A stretch of DNA of 64,000 nucleotides, from the NCBI GenBank assembly GCA_964501785.1, contig CAZCUD010000001.1:310001-374000 (forward strand), in the 5' to 3' direction. Positions 16,709 to 24,513 of this stretch are shown here, in pieces. The number at the start of each line of letters is the position of its first letter. Within the stretch, counting starts at the first letter, position 1. Both the position numbers and the translations under genes were made by a program. The notes under the pieces are model-generated. The model was given only the letters and a program-made list of their open reading frames with translations. It was not told the origin of the DNA and did no database searches. This DNA is from DATBSK01 sp964501785. Lineage in GTDB: Bacteria; Actinomycetota; Acidimicrobiia; IMCC26256; PALSA-555.

Positions 16709-17215
16709 TCAGTCGGCGCGCAGCTCGCGTTCGTACGCGGCGAGCGTCGGTGCGTCGAAGCACACGAACCGGACGAGCTCGACCCGCTGCGTCTCGACGG
16801 CGCGGCACGTGGCGACGGCGACCTGCGTCGCGGCATCGAGCGGGTAGCCGAAGATGCCCGTGGAGATGGCCGGGAACGCGACCGAGGTCGCACCGAGCTC
16901 GTCGGCCACCGCGAGCGAGCGGGCGTAGGCCGACGCCAGGGCCTCGGCCTCACCCGCGTCGCCGCCGTGCCACACCGGTCCGACGGCGTGGACGATCCAC
17001 CGGGCGGGGAGGCCGAAGCCCGGCGTGGCCTTGGCGTCGCCGGTGGCGCAGCCCCCGAGCTCGGCGCAGGCCTCGGCGAGGCCGGCGCCCGCCCGGGCGA
17101 AGATCGCCCCGCAGACGCCGCCGCCGCGGGCCAGCGCGGTGTTCGCGGCGTTGACGACGACGTCGGTCGGCTGGGCGGTGATGTCGCCCAGCAGCGCCTC
17201 GAGGCGGGGCTTCAT
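16709..17215 (-). CDS. Macrodomain protein, probable ADP-ribose / O-acetyl-ADP-ribose hydrolase
   Basis: A 168-aa single macrodomain. The N-terminal GDITAQPTDVVVNAANTAL is the classic adenine/ribose-binding start, followed by GGGVCGAIFARAG and the phosphate loop SVAFPAISTGIFGYP. MacroD-type enzymes deacetylate O-acetyl-ADP-ribose or remove ADP-ribose from acidic residues. The NAAN Asn and the GGGV loop needed for catalysis are present. ATG 17215 is chosen because the upstream extension does not fit the family. Confidence 0.9.
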   Translation of the reverse strand: MKPRLEALLGDITAQPTDVVVNAANTALARGGGVCGAIFARAGAGLAEACAELGGCATGDAKATPGFGLPARWIVHAVGPVWHGGDAGEAEALASAYARSLAVADELGATSVAFPAISTGIFGYPLDAATQVAVATCRAVETQRVELVRFVCFDAPTLAAYERELRAD

Positions 17216-17436
17216 CAGCGCCGAACCCCAGAATCCGCCGATTTTTCTCGTCCAGATTCGGTCGAAACCGGACAAATCGTTGTGGGCAGCCCAAGTTCTC
17301 CTTGCACGACGGCGCGCGCTGGGGTCAGCATGACATCGATGTAATTCCAGCGGCGTGATTCCCGCCGGCCGTGGGGGATCCGCCGAGAACGCCAGCCCAT
17401 CCGGGCTGGGAGCCGACCTTCTGTGAGGGGGACGCG
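17216..17436. other. Intergenic region between macrodomain gene and whiB2
   Basis: 221 nt, clearly lower in GC than its surroundings (for example GATTTTTCTCG near 17240), which suits a divergent promoter region. I cannot fix a -10/-35 pair with confidence. The last 20 nt carry GTGAGGGGG, the ribosome-binding site for the WhiB gene at 17437. Confidence 0.4.
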
Positions 17437-17736
17437 GTGCAGGTCATCGATTTCGTGGAGCTGCTCCGAGGCGCAGCGGACGCCGACCCGACGGGCCGCT
17501 GGCAGGAGCGGGCCAACTGCCTGGGGGTCGATCCCGACCTCTTCTTCCCGGAGCGCGGGGCGTCCACCCGGGAGGCCAAGGGCGTCTGCAAGGGCTGCGA
17601 GGTCCGGGTCGAGTGCCTCGAGTACGCCCTGGCCCACGGCGAGAAGTTCGGCATCTGGGGCGGCCTCTCCGAGCGGGAGCGCCGCCGGGTCCGCCGTCAA
17701 CGGGCCCTCGAACGCCGCGGTCTCGCCTCCGCCTGA
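17437..17736 (+). CDS. whiB2: WhiB-family Fe-S regulator, WhiB2/WhmD-like
   Basis: A 99-aa regulator with four cluster-binding Cys (C28, C51, C54, C60) and the GIWGG turn at 72-76 followed by an Arg-rich helix. The segment VDPDLFFPERGASTREAK is characteristic of WhiB2/WhmD, needed for septation in mycobacteria and related to streptomycete WhiB. WhiB proteins carry a 4Fe-4S cluster and usually bind the principal sigma factor. The GTG at 17437 is preceded by GAGGGGG. Confidence 0.87.
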   Translation: MQVIDFVELLRGAADADPTGRWQERANCLGVDPDLFFPERGASTREAKGVCKGCEVRVECLEYALAHGEKFGIWGGLSERERRRVRRQRALERRGLASA

Positions 17737-17767
17737 CCTGATCGGTCGCCGGGCGGCCGGCCACCGC

Positions 17768-18619
17768 TCAGCCGTGGACGGTGGCGAGGCGACCCTCGAT
17801 GGTCACCTCGGGGGTGATGCCCGCCCACTCCCGGAACTCTGCCGAGCACCGCTCGTACTCGGCACCCGGGATCAGCCCGACGACCTCGACGCGTGACACG
17901 TCCCAGTCGTCGCGCTCGGCGAGGCGCCGCACCTCGGTGCACGCGGCCTCGAGGCCGGTGACCGGGAGGTCGACGAGGTTCATCGAGACCTGGACCGCAC
18001 CCTCCGACTGCATCGCCAGGCCGAGCGCGCGCACGCCCGGGAGGCCGCCGTCGACCTCGCGCACGTGGCGGGCGATCTCACGGGCGACGAGCAGGTCGTC
18101 GGTGTCGAGCCAGCAGTTGACGGCGATCAACGGCGGGCGTGCCCCCACCGCGACCGCGCCGAGCTCGGGGTGCGGACGGACCGGCCCGATGTCGGGGGCG
18201 CGCTTCACGAAGGCCTCGGCCCGCAGCTCGGGCAGCGAACGCCGGAGCGGGTCGGCGTCGTCGTAGAAGAACACGGGGAGCGCGAGGTCGGACGCGGCCC
18301 AGTCGGCGAAGCCCACGGCCGCGGCGGCGGCGACGTCGTGATCCTCGTCGAGGGCGCAGAACGGCACCACGTCGAGCATCCCGAAGCGCGGGTGCGCGCC
18401 CTCGTGGTGGGTCAGGTCGAGGGTTGCGGCGACGGCCCGGGCGAGCGACGCGACCGCGGTCTCGGCGTCGCGCAGGCCCGGTCCGGCGAGCGTGAACACC
18501 GAACGGTGGTGGTCGGGGTCGGCGTGCCGGTCGAGCAGCGACGGTCCGCACGCCGCACCGAGCGCGTCGAGCGCGGCCGCGTCACGGCCCTCCGACACGT
18601 TCGGCACGCACTCGAGCAT
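17768..18619 (-). CDS. Glutamate formimidoyltransferase N-domain protein
   Basis: A 283-aa protein with the family start LECVPNVSEGRD, then DPDHHRSVFTLAG and HEGAHPRFGMLDVVPF, the folate/formiminoglutamate site of FtcD. It has both formyltransferase subdomains but no cyclodeaminase. It would transfer the formimino group from formiminoglutamate to tetrahydrofolate in histidine breakdown, but no hut genes are nearby and some actinobacterial homologues may have other folate roles. ATG 18619 aligns with the family start. Divergent from the LLM gene across a palindromic repeat. Confidence 0.85.
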   Translation of the reverse strand: MLECVPNVSEGRDAAALDALGAACGPSLLDRHADPDHHRSVFTLAGPGLRDAETAVASLARAVAATLDLTHHEGAHPRFGMLDVVPFCALDEDHDVAAAAAVGFADWAASDLALPVFFYDDADPLRRSLPELRAEAFVKRAPDIGPVRPHPELGAVAVGARPPLIAVNCWLDTDDLLVAREIARHVREVDGGLPGVRALGLAMQSEGAVQVSMNLVDLPVTGLEAACTEVRRLAERDDWDVSRVEVVGLIPGAEYERCSAEFREWAGITPEVTIEGRLATVHG

Positions 18620-18640
18620 CTGCACATTCTTGTTCGTCGT

Positions 18641-18682
18641 GATGCGCATCCGAGACCCCATAGAGGGTCTCGGATGCGCATC
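18641..18682. repeat. GATGCGCATC palindrome, copy 1
   Basis: Perfect 18-nt arms (GATGCGCATCCGAGACCC and its complement) around a 6-nt loop, then AATAGAG. Closely related palindromes lie at 37437-37480 and 45430-45467. This copy is between two divergent starts (18619 and 18700), so it cannot be a simple terminator for either gene and may act as an operator or a mobile repeat. Confidence 0.75.
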
Positions 18683-18699
18683 AATAGAGTGGGTCGCAC

Positions 18700-19755
18700 A
18701 TGCGCATCGGGCTCGCTCTGCCGCAGTACGACTACTCGGTCCCGGGGGAGTCGCCGCTGTCGTTCGAGACGCTGGCCGAGCACGCCCGGCGGGCCGAGGC
18801 CGCCGGCTACGACTCGCTCTGGCTCTCCGACCACCTCTTCCTCGACCTCGCCAAGTACGGCGGTCCCGACGTGCGCGAGGGCGTGTTCGAACCGATCGCG
18901 ACGCTCGCCGCGCTGTCCCGCGTCGTCTCGAAGCCCCGCCTCGGCACCCTGGTGCTCTGCGAGGCCTTGCGCCCCCCGGCGATCGCCGCCAAGGCGCTCG
19001 CCTCGCTCGATCGCATCACGGGCGGCCGCCTCGACATCGGGCTCGGTGCCGGCTGGTACGAGCCGGAGTACGAGGCCATCGGCATCCCGATGCCGACGCC
19101 GGGCGAGCGCATGCGCCGGCTCCGTGAGTGCGCGGAGATCATGGACGGGCTCCTGGGCGGCGAGCCGCTCGACCACGACGGCGAGTTCTTCCACGTCGCG
19201 GGCGCGAAGGTCGCTCCGCCTGCGCTCCAGCAGCCCCGCCCGCCCCTGTTCGTCGGGGGCAAGGGCGACAAGCTGATCGCCACCGCGGTCGCGTGTGCCG
19301 ACGGCTGGAACACCTGCTGGGTCTGGACCCACGCCGACTACCGGCAGCGCCTCGAGGTGCTCGAGCGGGCGTGCGCCGACGCCGGGCGCGACCCGACCAC
19401 GGTCTGGCGCAGCCTCGGCCTCTACGCGCTCGTCGGCGAGGACGAGCGCGACCTCGAGCGTCGGTTCGAGCGCCTGCGCGCGGGGACCCCGAAGGGGATC
19501 CTCGACGCGGTCACGCTCGACGACTGGCGCACGGGTCGTCTGGTCGGGACGGTCGAGCAGGTCCGTGAGCAGGTCGCGGGCTGGGTCGAGCTCGGGATCG
19601 AGACCCTCATCGTGGGTCCCGGTGCCGTCCCGTTCCACGTCGCCGACCTCGACGAGGTCGACGCGCTCGCGGAGGCGCTGCGCCCGTTCCAGGGCGTCGC
19701 CGCGACGCCGGCCGCCCCACCGGGCGGAGGCGGTGCCGCCGGGGTGAGCGGGTAA
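18700..19755 (+). CDS. LLM-class, probably F420-dependent, oxidoreductase
   Basis: A 351-aa luciferase-like monooxygenase family protein: MRIGLALPQYDYS start, LWLSDHLF segment, GLGAGWYEPEYEAIGI in the barrel core and FVGGKGDKLI near residue 185. Actinobacterial members of this group use F420 rather than FMN and oxidise or reduce unknown small molecules. The tail is Pro/Gly-rich. Start ATG 18700. There is a 60-nt spacer to tatA. Confidence 0.85.
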   Translation: MRIGLALPQYDYSVPGESPLSFETLAEHARRAEAAGYDSLWLSDHLFLDLAKYGGPDVREGVFEPIATLAALSRVVSKPRLGTLVLCEALRPPAIAAKALASLDRITGGRLDIGLGAGWYEPEYEAIGIPMPTPGERMRRLRECAEIMDGLLGGEPLDHDGEFFHVAGAKVAPPALQQPRPPLFVGGKGDKLIATAVACADGWNTCWVWTHADYRQRLEVLERACADAGRDPTTVWRSLGLYALVGEDERDLERRFERLRAGTPKGILDAVTLDDWRTGRLVGTVEQVREQVAGWVELGIETLIVGPGAVPFHVADLDEVDALAEALRPFQGVAATPAAPPGGGGAAGVSG

Positions 19756-19815
19756 CCTGAGCCCCGCGCCATCAGTGCCGGAATCGCCCCCGGAAGTCGC
19801 AGGAGAGCCGTCCGC

Positions 19816-19986
19816 ATGAACCTCGGCCCTACAGAGCTCATCATCATCCTGCTGATCGTCCTGCTGATCTTCGGCGGCGCCAAGCTCCCGAAGCTCGCCC
19901 GCTCGATGGGGCAGGCCCAGAAGGAGTTCAAGAAGGGCGTCAACGAGGGCGCCCAGGGGGCCGACGACGAGTCCGACAAGGCCTGA
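19816..19986 (+). CDS. tatA: Twin-arginine translocase subunit TatA/E
   Basis: A 56-aa protein: one N-terminal TM helix (LGPTELIIILLIVLLIFGG), the FGxxKLP hinge, an amphipathic helix (LARSMGQAQKEFKKG) and an acidic tail. TatA oligomers form the passage for folded Tat substrates such as the flavoprotein at 26658. ATG 19816 has AGGAGAG upstream. It sits just before the sigma-factor operon, resembling the mycobacterial sigE-rseA-htrA-tatB neighbourhood. Confidence 0.9.
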   Translation: MNLGPTELIIILLIVLLIFGGAKLPKLARSMGQAQKEFKKGVNEGAQGADDESDKA

Positions 19987-20026
19987 GCCGCCCCGCCCCG
20001 GACCGATCGCCCCAGGAGGGGTGAGC

Positions 20027-20053
20027 GGGAACCGGTAGGCGCATCGGTTCGTT
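20027..20053 (+). promoter_or_regulatory. ECF-type promoter of the sigma-factor operon
   Basis: GGGAACC at 20027-20033, a 16-nt spacer and CGTT at 20050-20053 match the GGAACC-N16-CGTT pattern of SigE/RpoE-like autoregulated promoters. Transcription would begin at or next to the ATG at 20060. The same sequence and spacing recur on the minus strand before the whiB gene (24791-24817). Confidence 0.7.
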
Positions 20054-20059
20054 TGTCAC

Positions 20060-20563
20060 ATGGCCGACGGGATCCCCACCTGGGAGGAGGTCGCCCGCGA
20101 TCACGGGCGCTTCCTCTACACGGTGGCCTACCGCCTGGCCGGCAACGAACAAGACGCGCAGGACCTCGTCCAAGAAGCGCTCATCAGGGTCCGCAGGGGC
20201 CTGGAGCGCTACGAGCCGGGGTCCCTGGAAGGCTGGCTGGCCCGGATCGTGACGAACGTCTTCCTCGACGAGATGCGACGCCGCAAGCGGCGTCCGACGT
20301 CCGCGCTCCCCGACGACCCCGACTGGGTCCTGCCGCCCGAGCCCGCCGCCGACGAGGCGAGCCGTGAGCTCCCGGCCGACCTCCAGGCCGCGCTCGCCGG
20401 GCTGCCCGAGGAGTTCCGCGTGCCCGTCGTGCTGTGCGACGTCGCCGACCAGTCGTACGAGCAGATCGCCGACTCGCTGGGCATCCCGGTCGGTACCGTG
20501 CGGTCGCGCATCCACCGCGGGCGGCGCCAGCTGCGCGGGGTGTTGACGGAGGGGGCAGCGTGA
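20060..20563 (+). CDS. sigE: ECF RNA polymerase sigma factor, SigE-like
   Basis: A 167-aa sigma-70 family ECF protein. Region 2 contains YRLAGNEQDAQDLVQEALIRV with the -10-binding part after it. Region 4 has LPEEFRVPVVLCDVADQSYEQIADSLGIPVGTVRSRIHRGR, the -35-binding HTH. Its GGAACC/CGTT promoter indicates self-activation. The anti-sigma gene overlaps its stop by GTGA. By neighbourhood and sequence it resembles the cell-envelope stress factor SigE of mycobacteria. The exact ortholog group should be treated as inference. Confidence 0.87.
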   Translation: MADGIPTWEEVARDHGRFLYTVAYRLAGNEQDAQDLVQEALIRVRRGLERYEPGSLEGWLARIVTNVFLDEMRRRKRRPTSALPDDPDWVLPPEPAADEASRELPADLQAALAGLPEEFRVPVVLCDVADQSYEQIADSLGIPVGTVRSRIHRGRRQLRGVLTEGAA

Positions 20564-21015
20564 GCGAGCAGCCGATGACCGAGGAGTGGCTGTCCGCGTA
20601 CCTCGACGGTGAGCTCGACGACGCCGAGCGCGCCGACGTCGAGATCCGTCTGGCCGAGTCGGAGGAATGGCGCGCGGTGCTCGACGAGCTGCGCGAGACC
20701 CGCAGCGCCCTGCGCGCGCTCCCGTCGGTCGACGCATCGCCCGAGTTCTGGCAGAAGGTCATGGCCGGTGACGACGTCGTCGACCTCCGGGTGGCACGCA
20801 AGACGAGAGAGCGACGCTCGGGGCGCTGGAAGCTCGCGGTCACGGGCGCGGCGGCCGCGGCGGTCATCGTCGTCGGCGTGGTGGCCATCCCGCAGCCCGA
20901 CAAGGTCACGCCCCAGGTGTCCACGTTCACCGATGCGCACGCGGCGCGCTCGTCGATCGACGACGACGCCGTGAGCAGCCTCGCGTCGGTCGGCGTGCCG
21001 GGGTTCGGCCGATGA
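20560..21015 (+). CDS. Anti-sigma factor, single membrane anchor
   Basis: A 151-aa protein: an N-terminal cytoplasmic ASD-like helix bundle (EEWLSAYLDGELDDAERADVE), a linker, one TM helix (LAVTGAAAAAVIVVGVVAI) and a short outer tail. It would hold SigE at the membrane until envelope stress. The usual zinc-binding HxxxCxxC triad of ZAS proteins is absent, so binding is probably metal-independent. The GTG start overlaps the sigma stop, and its own stop overlaps the next ATG by four bases. Confidence 0.82.
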   Translation: MSEQPMTEEWLSAYLDGELDDAERADVEIRLAESEEWRAVLDELRETRSALRALPSVDASPEFWQKVMAGDDVVDLRVARKTRERRSGRWKLAVTGAAAAAVIVVGVVAIPQPDKVTPQVSTFTDAHAARSSIDDDAVSSLASVGVPGFGR

Positions 21016-22001
21016 GGCACCGGCGCGCCGCGCTCGTGGCGGGTCTCCTCGCGGTGACGGTGCTCACCGTGCCGGGGACGCCCGCGGCGGCGGGTGCCGA
21101 TCCCGAAGCGCTGCTCCAGCGGGCGCGCGACGCGTCCGACGACGTCGCCCTCACCGGGATCGTCGAGGTCCGCTGGCGAGACGGCGACGACCTGCGCGTC
21201 GAGCGCACCGGCGCCCGCTCCCGCGGGGACGCCTACGTCGTCGGCAACGGCGACAACTTCGTGGTCGGTGCCGACGGCGCCCGTTGGGCCGCCGACGACG
21301 GCATCGCGACGGTGTGGGGTCACACCGAGGGGCGCAAGCCGCCCCAGCCGGGGTCGACGTGGGAGCTCGAGCTCGACGACGACGCCCGCGTCGCGGGGCG
21401 CGATGCGTTCGTAGTGGTCGCGAGCTTCGACGACGGCACCGAGCGCGCCCGCTTCTATGTCGACAAGGAGCTCGGGCTGCTGCTGCGGCGCGACGTGCTC
21501 CAGGAGGACGGCGACCTCGAGCGCTCGGTGCGCTTCACCCACCTGGCCGCGGACGGCGTCGCGCCCGCGGTGCCACCCGTGCCCGGCGGGGTGCCCGGTC
21601 CGACCGCAACCGACGATCTGGGCCCTCGCTTCGTGGCGCCCGAGACGCTCGACCCGGGCTTCCAGCTGCTCGGTCGCTACGAGCATCCCGACGGCACCGT
21701 GCAGCTCTTCTACGGCGACGGGCTGTTCAGCCTGTCGGTGTTCCAGCAGCCCGGCAACGTCGACTGGTCGTCGCTCCCCGAGGGGGGACGTGAGGGCACG
21801 GTCGACGACGAGCGCGCCACGGCGTACGCGACCGCGGCGGGGACGGTCGTGATCTGGACCCGTGACGACCTCGTGATGACCGGGGTGTCGGACGCCCCGC
21901 CCGAGGTCGCGCACGAGGCACTCGCCGCGATCGACGGCGGAGGCGACGGGTTCCTCACCGAGGTCGTCGACTTCGTCCTCGGACCCTTCGGCTGGAACTG
22001 A
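21012..22001 (+). CDS. RseB/MucB-like exported sigma-factor regulator
   Basis: A 329-aa protein with a signal peptide (MRHRRAALVAGLLAVTVLTVPG, cleavage near AAAGA). It has a first domain of the LolA/RseB fold (ALLQRARDASDDVALTGIVEVRW, ERARFYVDKELGLLLRRDVLQEDG) and a smaller second domain ending near residue 320. RseB-type proteins bind the outer part of the anti-sigma factor and sense lipid or envelope damage. The ATGA overlap with the anti-sigma gene supports co-translation. Confidence 0.8.
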   Translation: MRHRRAALVAGLLAVTVLTVPGTPAAAGADPEALLQRARDASDDVALTGIVEVRWRDGDDLRVERTGARSRGDAYVVGNGDNFVVGADGARWAADDGIATVWGHTEGRKPPQPGSTWELELDDDARVAGRDAFVVVASFDDGTERARFYVDKELGLLLRRDVLQEDGDLERSVRFTHLAADGVAPAVPPVPGGVPGPTATDDLGPRFVAPETLDPGFQLLGRYEHPDGTVQLFYGDGLFSLSVFQQPGNVDWSSLPEGGREGTVDDERATAYATAAGTVVIWTRDDLVMTGVSDAPPEVAHEALAAIDGGGDGFLTEVVDFVLGPFGWN

Positions 22002-22042
22002 TGCGTCTCTCGACCACCGAAACGGTGGTCGAGCGACGCATC
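22000..22042. terminator. Bidirectional terminator hairpin containing both stop codons
   Basis: Arms of 19 nt (GATGCGTC-TCTCGACCACC and complement, one mismatch) around GAAAC. The left foot overlaps the TGA of the RseB gene and the right foot overlaps the reverse-strand TGA of arsC. The outer GATGCG...CGCATCAAG matches the palindrome family at 37437 and 45430, but the inner stem differs. Confidence 0.75.
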
Positions 22043-22691
22043 AAGAAGGAACGGGCACCTCGAGACTCGCCAGCAGGGCACGGACGCGGTCGCCGATCTC
22101 GTCGCGGATGGGTCGCACCGCGGCGACGTCCTGACCGGCCGGGTCGTCGAGCTCCCAGTCCTCGTAGCGCTTGCCCGGGTAGAGCGGGCACGCGTCGCCG
22201 CAGCCCATGGTCACCACGACGTCGGCCGCCTGGACGATCTCCTCGGTCCAGGGCTTCGGGTACTCGCCGGTGATGTCGATCCCGATCTCGGCCATGGCCG
22301 CGATGGCGGCGGGGTTGACCTCCGTGCCCGGCTCGGAACCACCCGACCACGCGATCGCCCGGTCGCCGGCGAGGTGCTGGAACCAGCCCAGCGCCATCTG
22401 GCTCCGCCCCGCGTTGTGCACGCACAGGAACAGCACGATCGGGGTGCCGTCGTCGGCCTTGCCCTCGACGCGGGCGAGGGCCTTCAGGCGCTGGCGGGCG
22501 AACCGCTCGGCGAGGAGCGGCAGGAACTTCGCGATCGTCGCCCGGTCGGCGAACTGCTCGAAGCTCGTGTGCAGGAACAGGTCGATCGTCTCGGTGCCGA
22601 ACACGCCGTCGAACTCCTCGGCGAGGCGATGGGCGGCCGTGCGCAGCGCGAGGCTCTGCTCGGGGCTCAGCGGAGTCGGGGCGTCGGTCAT
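22041..22691 (-). CDS. arsC: Arsenate reductase, mycothiol-type, with N-terminal helical domain
   Basis: A 216-aa protein. Residues about 10-75 form a three-helix domain often found in front of actinobacterial ArsC. Residues 85-205 are the low-molecular-weight phosphatase fold with catalytic C90 and R96 (CVHNAGRSQMA). C164 and C168 lie in the later MGCGDACPLYPG loop. Such enzymes reduce arsenate to arsenite using mycothiol/mycoredoxin. It is the last gene of the arsI-aqp-arsC group. Confidence 0.88.
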   Translation of the reverse strand: MTDAPTPLSPEQSLALRTAAHRLAEEFDGVFGTETIDLFLHTSFEQFADRATIAKFLPLLAERFARQRLKALARVEGKADDGTPIVLFLCVHNAGRSQMALGWFQHLAGDRAIAWSGGSEPGTEVNPAAIAAMAEIGIDITGEYPKPWTEEIVQAADVVVTMGCGDACPLYPGKRYEDWELDDPAGQDVAAVRPIRDEIGDRVRALLASLEVPVPS

Positions 22692-22738
22692 GGTGGGGCT
22701 CCTGCGGTCGTGGGTGCTCGGTGGGTCCGGTCTCTCGG

Positions 22739-23449
22739 TCAGGTCGGCTGCTCGTGGGGGACGACGATGTCGTCGGCGTCGAGGTTCGGTCGCCAGTAGC
22801 GGACCAGGGCGATCGCCGCGAGCGCGCCGACGACCTGGAGCGCGACGAACGCCGGGACGTCGGCCGGCTCGATGCCGGCGAACGTGTCGGACAACGTGCG
22901 GGCGACGGTGACGGCCGGGTTCGCGAAGCTCGTCGACGACGTGAACCAGTACGCGGCGGTGATGTAGCCCGCGACCGCGAACGCGGCCATCTGCGCGCGC
23001 CCGGCGCGCACGACGCCGAGGATCACCATCAGGAGTCCGAACGCGGCCACGAGCTCACCCAGCAGGATTCCCGACGACGAACGGTCGTGGGTCGACCACG
23101 TCACCGCAGGCAGGTCGAACATCAGGTTGGCGACGATCGCGCCGAGGCACCCACCGGCGACCTGGGCGACGACGTACGCGCCCGCCTCGCGGGTGGTCAT
23201 GCCACCGAGGATCCGGTCGGCCAGGGTGACGATCGGGTTGAAGTGCGCGCCCGAGATCGACCCCAGCGCCAGGATGAGCGCGACGAGCACGGCGCCGGTC
23301 GCGACCGCGTTCTCGAGCAGCTGCACACCGGTGTCTCCGGGGGAGAGCCGTTGTGCCGCGATGCCCGACCCGATGACAGCCGCGACGAGGAACGCCGTGC
23401 CCACCAGCTCGGCGCTGGCGCGCCGCAGGAGGTCGTGCGTGTCGCTCAC
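22739..23449 (-). CDS. aqpS: Aquaglyceroporin-family channel (MIP), arsenite-efflux type
   Basis: A 236-aa channel with six hydrophobic helices and the two half-helix motifs NPI (71-73, in HFNPIVT) and NPA (177-179, in FANPAVT). In ars operons without ArsB or Acr3, such channels (AqpS) let arsenite leave by downhill diffusion after ArsC reduces arsenate. The GTG start overlaps the arsI stop by four bases. The Ile in the first NPA box is a conservative change. Confidence 0.87.
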   Translation of the reverse strand: MSDTHDLLRRASAELVGTAFLVAAVIGSGIAAQRLSPGDTGVQLLENAVATGAVLVALILALGSISGAHFNPIVTLADRILGGMTTREAGAYVVAQVAGGCLGAIVANLMFDLPAVTWSTHDRSSSGILLGELVAAFGLLMVILGVVRAGRAQMAAFAVAGYITAAYWFTSSTSFANPAVTVARTLSDTFAGIEPADVPAFVALQVVGALAAIALVRYWRPNLDADDIVVPHEQPT

Positions 23450-23904
23450 CCGCAGCAGCGGGCTTCCGACTCGGGTGCCGACGCGCAGCAGGTGGCGTCG
23501 TCACCGGGGGCGACGGTGCGCAGCTCGCCCGGCGCGTGCTCGACGTCGGCGAGCACGGTGTAGATCTCCCACGGCTCACCGCTCGGGGCGTCGACCCACA
23601 CCTTGTCCTGGAGCGCGAAGCAGCACGACACCTCGTCCTCGGTCGCGGTGGCGAGCCCCTCCGACGCCAGGCGCTGCGTCGCCGCGTGCACGTCCTCGGT
23701 CGACTCCACCTCGACGCCGAGGTGGTTGAGCGACCCGGGCGCGCCCTGGCCCTCGACGAGCACCAGCTTCAGCGGCGGGCTCTCGATGGCGAAGTTCGCG
23801 TAGCCGTCCCGACGCTTCGCGGGCGGGGTGCCGAAGAGCTTCGAGTAGAAGTCGATCGACGACTCGAGGTCGTCGACGTTGAGTGCGAGCTGGACCCTGG
23901 ACAT
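23446..23904 (-). CDS. arsI: ArsI/CadI-type vicinal oxygen chelate metalloenzyme
   Basis: A 152-aa glyoxalase-fold protein starting RVQLALNVDDLESSIDFYSKLF. A vicinal Cys pair C94-C95 (SCCFALQDKVWV) corresponds to the arsenic-binding pair of ArsI C-As lyases. NHLGVEV (H61) and the late EPWEIYTV Glu are the metal ligands. The C-terminus adds two more CC pairs (TCCASAP, RCCG) suited to metalloid binding. ArsI demethylates trivalent methylarsenicals; CadI relatives respond to cadmium. First gene of its operon, divergent from arsR. Confidence 0.87.
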   Translation of the reverse strand: MSRVQLALNVDDLESSIDFYSKLFGTPPAKRRDGYANFAIESPPLKLVLVEGQGAPGSLNHLGVEVESTEDVHAATQRLASEGLATATEDEVSCCFALQDKVWVDAPSGEPWEIYTVLADVEHAPGELRTVAPGDDATCCASAPESEARCCG

Positions 23905-23937
23905 CGTTCCTCCTCGACCAGGTGTGACCCTGGTAGA

Positions 23938-23987
23938 TTGACACTAGTCGATTCATCGATGATGGCAAATGCATCGATGGTTGTCAA
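23938..23987. promoter_or_regulatory. Divergent arsI / arsR promoter and operator region
   Basis: An AT-richer stretch with TTGACA on the plus strand (23938-23943) and TTGACA on the minus strand (23987-23982), facing each other. Between them lie two copies of CATCGATG, 18 nt apart. On the minus strand a 17-nt spacer leads to CATCAT (23964-23959), a plausible weak -10 for arsI. The CATCGATG pair is the likely ArsR operator. Confidence 0.55.
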
Positions 23988-24060
23988 TACAAATCGAATA
24001 TCGTCGATAGGTTCGCCGACAGGACCGCTCGACCCGACCGACCCGATCGAGGAGGCCGCC

Positions 24061-24417
24061 ATGCGCACGGATCCCGCACCGCAGTGCTGCCCGTCGCTGC
24101 TCGATGCGCCCCTCGACGAGGAGCAGGCCGAGGACCTCGCGCGGGTCTACGCGGCGCTCGCCGACCCGGTGCGCCTGCGCCTGCTCAGCCTGATCGCCGA
24201 CGCCGGCGAGCTGTGCTCGTGCGACATGCAAGGGCCGCTCGGCAAGTCGCAGCCCACCGTGTCGCACCACACGAAGCAGCTCGCCGAGGCAGGGCTCATC
24301 GTGGGCGAGAAGCGAGGCCGGTGGGTCTGGTGGCGCATCGTCCCCGAGCGCGTGGCGGCGCTGCGCGAGTCGCTGGCCGGCGTCGATGCGTCCCTGGAGC
24401 CCGCAGCGCGCGGCTGA
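24061..24417 (+). CDS. arsR: ArsR/SmtB-family metalloid-responsive repressor
   Basis: A 118-aa winged-helix repressor. The recognition helix is in GKSQPTVSHHTKQLAEAG. Cys pairs at C9-C10 near the N-terminus and C52/C54 (ELCSCD) in helix alpha-3 are suitable arsenite ligands, the latter equivalent to the classic ELCVCD site. It should repress both itself and the arsI-aqpS-arsC operon until arsenite binds. ATG 24061 follows GAGGAGGCCGCC. Confidence 0.9.
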   Translation: MRTDPAPQCCPSLLDAPLDEEQAEDLARVYAALADPVRLRLLSLIADAGELCSCDMQGPLGKSQPTVSHHTKQLAEAGLIVGEKRGRWVWWRIVPERVAALRESLAGVDASLEPAARG

Positions 24418-24441
24418 AGGAGACCTCGATCGGCAGGGGTG

Positions 24442-24481
24442 CCGGGCGCGACGACGCCCGGTCACCTCCCCCGAGCGGGGG
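24442..24481. terminator. Two GC hairpins between arsR and whiB
   Basis: CCGGGCG (24442-24448) pairs with CGCCCGG (24455-24461), and CCCCC (24468-24472) pairs with GGGGG (24477-24481) across a GAGC loop. The position between convergent genes suits termination in both directions. Confidence 0.55.
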
Positions 24482-24513
24482 CAGGGCGACCGGGCGGTGC
24501 GGCAGTGGCTCGT

